A stretch of DNA of 64,000 nucleotides from Lagopus muta (Eukaryota; Chordata; Aves; Galliformes; Phasianidae), in contig NC_064447.1 of the NCBI RefSeq assembly GCF_023343835.1, forward strand, positions 10,188,501-10,252,500, written 5' to 3'. Positions 58,753 to 64,000 of this stretch are shown here, piece after piece. The notes below the pieces were generated by a model. That model searched no databases. It was not told where the DNA came from and saw only the letters and a list, made by a program, of their open reading frames with translations. Within the stretch, counting starts at the first letter, position 1; the number at the start of each line of letters is the position of its first letter. Made by a program: the position numbers and the translations under genes.

Positions 58753-60125
58753 TCAGTGTCGCCTCATTTTAACTTTCCTAGCCGGGCTGCCATCCTCCTC
58801 CTCCTCGTCACAGTCCTCCGTGTACTCGTAAGACCTTCGCCAATAGTTCTCAGAGCTGAAGTTGCTCCGTCTCCTATGTTTTGGTAAGAGAACTGAGCGC
58901 CTGTTCTCCTCTTTATCCATTTCTAGAATCCGTGGCCTACGGAGAAAGAGAGAAAGAGGGAGTGAGAACGCATCCACAACAGGATTCAAGCACTCCTTGT
59001 GCGGATACCATCTGGATTTTTGCATATGTTGAGCACCATGAGTGACTTTTTCCACACTGCTCTCCCAGTGCTAAGCCCACGGCTCTCAACAGAGCAGAGC
59101 ACAGCGCTGAGCTGCACGTCCCACAAAAAAGCAGAGCTTTCCTTGAACAAGTGTGAGTCCTCAGCCTTCACATAGTGAGCTCTGGTCTTTAGCTCCACTG
59201 GGGAGATCTCCAAGCAGCCTGATCAGCCCTCCTGAAGTGCAGCTTGTGGTACCAATAAACATTCCTTTGGCAGAGGGGTCTGCCTCCTACGGAGGAGCTC
59301 AAAAACGAGCTCAGCTCTGTGCTAAGCTGCTAGGATATTTGCAGTGCAGGATTAAACCACAACTCTGAGCTCTTTTGTCCTCATCCTAGTTCTCTCAAAC
59401 GTTATCACAGTGCAATTAGTATTTATGTAAAGCTGCCTCTGTTCTCCCCTGTACTCATTTCAGTTTATGGTATGACCATGCTGGCAGGATTCATAGCTGC
59501 ACAGAGCACCCACATTTATCCCAGGTGCCAACTACTGAGCTCCTCTGACAGATGTGCTATCTGCACTATTTACTGGCACTATGCTGAGTCCTTTGGACCT
59601 TTCAGAGTCTTCAGATACCACCCACTGCAGGGCATTACCCTGAGCTCACACCCCAGTAAGGTGCATCTCTGCCTTCACATCAGCTCTCATGGATCTGCAG
59701 ACTTTGCCCTGCATGACCACTCCCTGAATCACACGCAGGAGCTCAGAGGTAAGATTTTATTTGCAGCCTTGCTCCTCTTTGCGATCTGTGTGCCCAGTCA
59801 TCCCGAGTTCTGATGAATGAACACTGCTCATAAACAAACCATCCCCACCCTTCTCCTTCACCAGGACAGGTTGAAACACGGGCTGGAACTTCACAACAGC
59901 TGAGCTCCATGACCACGCCAGCCTTTTGGTTTCACATGATGTGCAGAGAATGCCACCTCAATCCTTGGGGAGCTTTGGAATTAGAGAACACCAGGAACAT
60001 GGCATGACAGCTGGCAGACTGGCTATCACTACATTCACACAAAGCAAGGTGGTGTTTAAGGGAAGCCTTGCCACAGAGCTCAAGCTGTCTGGAGCTTCAG
60101 CAAGGAGCTCTCTTGTAGGTCAGCC

Positions 60126-60159
<34 letters not shown>

Positions 60160-60788
60160 CTCTGGAAGCAAAGTAGATCTATGGAGCTTCCCAAGGAGAC
60201 CTTCACCCTTCCCAGTTTACAAAACCTCAAAGACTGCTTTCATAATATACTTCAACACACCTGCACAGGTTGCTTGGCAATAGAGGTCAAAAATAATTAG
60301 CTGCAGGGAAACCATTGTTCTGAATGACTGCATTATCAAGAGGCAGCCAAATCTATTGCTTCTTCATTATGCCATTCACAAGATAAACAATGTAAGCTGC
60401 TTACAGCCAGAGCTTAGTCTCCACAAGCCTAGGAGGAACGTATAAAGAACCTCACTGATAACAGATCCATACACAGAACACACCTGGGAGGTGCTTCCCA
60501 GCTCCTGGCAAAGTGGTACAAAGGATGCTGTAAGCACGCTGTGCAAGCTCTCTTGCCAGAGACCAGGAACCTCAGATGTTTGGTGACCCAGAGATAACAC
60601 CCAAAACTGCCCCCTGGCCAAGATCAACTCACCTGTGAGCAGCATCGGGATCTGCTTTGCGATGGGACCGCTTTGGTTTCAAGATCTGGTCCCTGTTGCT
60701 TCCTGACAGGCGGTCAGAGGTGTAACCTGGTGGCAACACAGAGCTACTCAGCGATTTTGTTTCCAATCGAGGGGCATCTAGTCTTGTT
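58753..60788 (-). CDS. ALKBH5: RNA demethylase ALKBH5, last two coding exons (partial)
   Basis: ALKBH5 is a nuclear Fe(II)/2-oxoglutarate dioxygenase that removes m6A from mRNA. Two exons lie in the window: 60788-60633 and 58936-58753. They encode the 112 C-terminal residues, starting [17 protein letters not shown] and ending [12 protein letters not shown]. Both match the human C-terminus closely, apart from a longer acidic run (DCDEEEEDG) before the end. The exon boundary splits an Arg codon and phase agrees. This part is the basic, Arg/Lys- and Ser-rich tail after the catalytic double-stranded beta-helix. The catalytic exons, with the iron-binding His/Asp/His, were not found up to position 64000. 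They must lie beyond the window on the minus strand. Confidence 0.96.
60128..60158. repeat. CA/TG dinucleotide microsatellite
   Basis: About 15 uninterrupted CA units lie in the last ALKBH5 intron. An array of this length and purity is likely to vary in length between individuals. Confidence 0.95.
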
Positions 60789-63700
60789 CTGCAAATATTA
60801 AAAAAAAAAAAAGAAGTGAATTTGCAAAGTATTTCAACTGAATTGCTAGCAGGCTGCAATAGGTATTTGTCCTAGATGCACTGAAGTAGAACCCTCAATC
60901 CCAGGCACACAGCTCTGAAAGAGGGTCAGGTCTGTTACATCCAACAGAAGAACAAGCTGCAGCTTCTTCCTACTTGAAGCTACAGCTTTTAACCTTTACT
61001 GCTTTCTAAAGACAGGAAGGCTTAGGGGTCAGCATGGCCACCATGCACAGGAAAGGTGCTGGGCTCACTGCAATCACAGGGATAGGATATTGAGCAGAGG
61101 TGTTCAAGCACCTGCAACATCCTATGAAATCACAGTGACTCTTCAATAACTTGCAACTCCGGTTAAGCCACCTGGGAGATGCACTGTGAGATCCATCAAC
61201 ACCAACACTGATAATAACTGCTTCTATCTGGAAACTCCTTACTATCTCTGGGATCTCATGGGGTCAGGCATTTCTCAGCTGGACTAAGAGGTTTAAGGCA
61301 GGAGTCAAAGTTTAGTAACCAGCAGCTACACCACAGCCCCCCCAGCAGCACAGCAGCTCATGCTGGAATAAAGCTGCCACTGCTCCTGGCCCAAGCATGG
61401 CTGCAGCCAGCAGCTTCTATGCATGTATGGAGAGAGGCAAGAGGCTGAGCAATGGCCGTGCAGCACAGATGGAAGCTTGACAGAGCAGTGCCTTCACATG
61501 GTGCCACCACCGCCTCCCAGCACAACGTAATTACCAGGTTCAATTTGCAAAAACTTCTAAAGTCTATTTCAAAACACAAATTGAAGCCTAAGAATGAGCA
61601 AAACACAGTAAAAGGTGGTGCTGGTGCCCACTTCCTGGAAAGAAAAAGGGCATCCTGATGCTGTTCCTGCAGCCTGCCTGCTTCCGCAGGATCAGGGCTG
61701 AATACCAGAGGGGTCTGGGTAAAAGAAAGGGAAGAATCACTACTTGTCCCTCAGTGCTTAACTTCAGCTTTTGAAGCAAGATAATTCTAACCTAAACTGC
61801 TGTTATGAAGCAAGTTCAACTGCCAAGCTTCCTCTGTGCTTCCAGGAAGAGACTCCAGTTAACCAGGGCGATGCCAGGATGGCAAAATGAAGGTGGGCAT
61901 GCCAGAAATGAGGAAAACTTCCACCGGCAGCTGGCTAGGCTGCAAAGCCATCAGCCTGAGCTGTTCTCAGCTCCAGGACGGGATCCAGCTAGGACAGTAA
62001 AGGCATTGCTGATCCTGCCCTAGAGAAGTCAGGTTGTTCAATTACCTCTTAAATATGACAACTACATGATTGCAATTAAAAATAAAGAAATCACAGCAAA
62101 TATACTGCAAAGGCAAGAGGATGTCAGCCATGCTCCGTCTCCACACAGCAATACAGATTTGTGCTGCAGGAGTGGAGAGAAGCAAGAGCCATGCTAAAAA
62201 TGAAAGTAAATTACCTACCAAAGTTCAAATTAAATAAAATAACTCCCCTGTGTGATGGCCTACGAAGAATTGCTTATATGTGGCTGTGTGAGACCTCTAA
62301 AACAACTTTCAAGACCCACCTGAACAGGTCTCATTTTTACCCCCCACCTCCCACACGACCTCTCTGAGCATCTCTTGAAATCCAGCACATCATTCCTTCC
62401 CCCTCGCTCAAAGCTTCCAAACTCTGCTGGCTCCCTGCAGCCCTGCGCTCCGACACGCAGGGTGCACTGCAAATACCATCACGCAGCAGCTCTGAAGTGC
62501 TGCCGACTTACTTGGTAACCACGCTGCTCTCAAGCATCCTGGAAAACCCAGCCACTTCTCCAGCTCAGTTTTTGCTGGCAGCGTCAGAACAGCCTCCAGA
62601 ACCACGTGCCCAGAGCAAAGGCAACAGATCCAGACTCCAGAGTCTGGGGCCCAGCAGCCTTTGCCAGCTTATTCACAGCTCCTGCAAGCAGCAAAGTTTA
62701 CACTGCTGTGACACAACCGCAGGGTGCCTGATTCTTCTGGAAAGCTCCGGGCTCATTCTCACCATGAAAGATGAGTTTTACGAGGTCACAGGCTGCTCCC
62801 CAGCCTCGTGTGCACGCAGGCTGCTCGCGGAAGCGGCTGTTTTCCCGGTTGCATAACTTGCTAATTCAGACTGCACCAGTCGCATGATCTGGGACTGGGG
62901 AATGGCAGTAGAGATGCTCCAGGGATGCAGGCGCAGACAAAGGTCACTGCAGCCCTGCTGTGCGTGCCTGCCTGCGCCCAGGGCCAGCCGAGGAGACAGT
63001 CCCCGTCACAAGGGATAAGCGACAATGAAGGAGCTCTATTTGGCAACAGTCAGAGTGCTCCCCTTGGCAAACAGGCGACGGCCACGCGTCCCCCAGGACT
63101 GCTAAGCTCTATGGAGATTAGACAGAAATAATGACTGGAGAGTTCCCACTTTTCTCAGAGAGAAATCCAGTCCATCCAGCCCATGGCTTCTGTGCATGAC
63201 TGGACAGAGACACACGTGCTCTGACACTAAGCAATTCAGGCTCCTCCAGGGAAGCCAGAAGGGCGCACTGCTGCAGAAGGATGGCTGAGCCAACGCAGCC
63301 AGCATGGCTCTGCTGGGTGCTAACGGGCCTCATCTGTTCAGCAGCACTGCCCAGCTCAGCCAGGCAGCAGGATGCCTTGGCTAGCTACATGCTTGCCCAG
63401 TCACACTTTGAGGGCAGCCAGGCTAGAATGAAACACACCCTTAGCTTATAGAGGCTGATGAAGGCAAGAAGTAGAGCTGCTTTAAACAGGTACATTATAT
63501 ATATATATTATATATATTATATAGGTCTTTTCCAAGGAACTGCTCCACAGTTTAGGACAGGCAGCTTCTCTGTCCCAGAGCACCTAAATTCAGGTCTTTC
63601 TTGCCATGGGATCTGGAGATGCCTTTCACTGGGGCTCATTAGCACTCACTGCTTCTCACCAGCTGTAGAAACCAACAAGTTGAATATAACAGGCTTTTTG

Positions 63701-64000
63701 CTGTTAGCCATCTCACCTTACCCCCTTCATGTCAATAACCAGCAACCAGAGGGCTTGGTTCCAATCCATCTTTCCTATTCTCTCACCTGCCACATCTCGT
63801 CCTGCCTCCCTACGTCTGTTCTGATTTTGCTCTGCTAATGCCGCAGGGCTGCTTCATTTGCCTTCATTTCATGGGTCACTCTATCCAGATGTCCAACTCC
63901 ACTCTGCTGGCTTTGTGCCTTATCTTCACAACGTCACCAGACTTGTTTTGGAACCAGCTAGGCTGCCCACAGGTTCCACAACTCTGAATCTAGACCGCTT
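60789..64000 (-). other. ALKBH5 intron (5' side leaves the window)
   Basis: From the acceptor of the penultimate coding exon to the window end I find no exon of ALKBH5 and no other gene. The stretch carries a TA-rich microsatellite at about 63494-63523 and otherwise looks like single-copy intron. Likewise 58937-60632 is the last intron and contains only a CA repeat. Confidence 0.6.
63494..63523. repeat. TA-rich microsatellite
   Basis: Alternating TA with occasional extra T or A makes an imperfect repeat of about 30 bp inside an ALKBH5 intron. Confidence 0.9.

Overview
This is vertebrate nuclear DNA, most likely from a galliform bird such as chicken. It holds multi-exon genes with GT-AG introns, CpG-island promoters and several degraded CR1 LINE fragments, the typical avian repeat. 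Introns are short, many under 100 nt in FLII, and the middle third is very GC-rich, which fits an avian microchromosome. The species is inferred; I recognise the genes by their protein sequences.

The gene content and order match the Smith-Magenis block of human 17p11.2, read in the opposite direction: SHMT1 (+, 0.7-6.1 kb), SMCR8 (-, 6.0-15.5 kb), TOP3A (+, 15.9-27.5 kb), MIEF2 (-, about 28.6-33.1 kb), FLII (+, 33.2-41.6 kb), LLGL1 (-, 41.7-53.7 kb) and the 3' part of ALKBH5 (-, 54.7 kb to beyond the window end). I resolved the coding exons at base level and checked reading phase across every junction. SHMT1 has 11 coding exons (485 aa), SMCR8 2 (935 aa), TOP3A 19 (1020 aa), MIEF2 3 (459 aa), FLII 30 (1265 aa) and LLGL1 22 (1050 aa). 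ALKBH5 contributes its last two exons, 112 C-terminal residues.

Strands alternate strictly from SHMT1 to LLGL1. This gives two divergent promoter pairs (SMCR8/TOP3A and MIEF2/FLII) and three convergent pairs (SHMT1/SMCR8, TOP3A/MIEF2, FLII/LLGL1). The 3' ends of SHMT1 and SMCR8 probably overlap by about 150 bp. The FLII and LLGL1 poly(A) signals lie about 160 bp apart.

The products are housekeeping proteins: folate one-carbon metabolism (SHMT1), autophagy and Rab/Arf control (SMCR8), decatenation of nuclear and mitochondrial DNA (TOP3A), mitochondrial fission (MIEF2), actin remodelling and coactivation (FLII), cell polarity (LLGL1) and m6A RNA demethylation (ALKBH5). No new multi-gene system is evident. 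The points worth a second look are structural: a CR1-derived splice acceptor in SHMT1, a GC-AG intron and a 37-bp minisatellite in FLII, a uORF whose stop overlaps the SMCR8 start, ZNF143-type motifs in two promoters, tandem acceptors in LLGL1, a 30-nt A/T homopolymer in the LLGL1 3'UTR, and alternative poly(A) sites for ALKBH5 and MIEF2.
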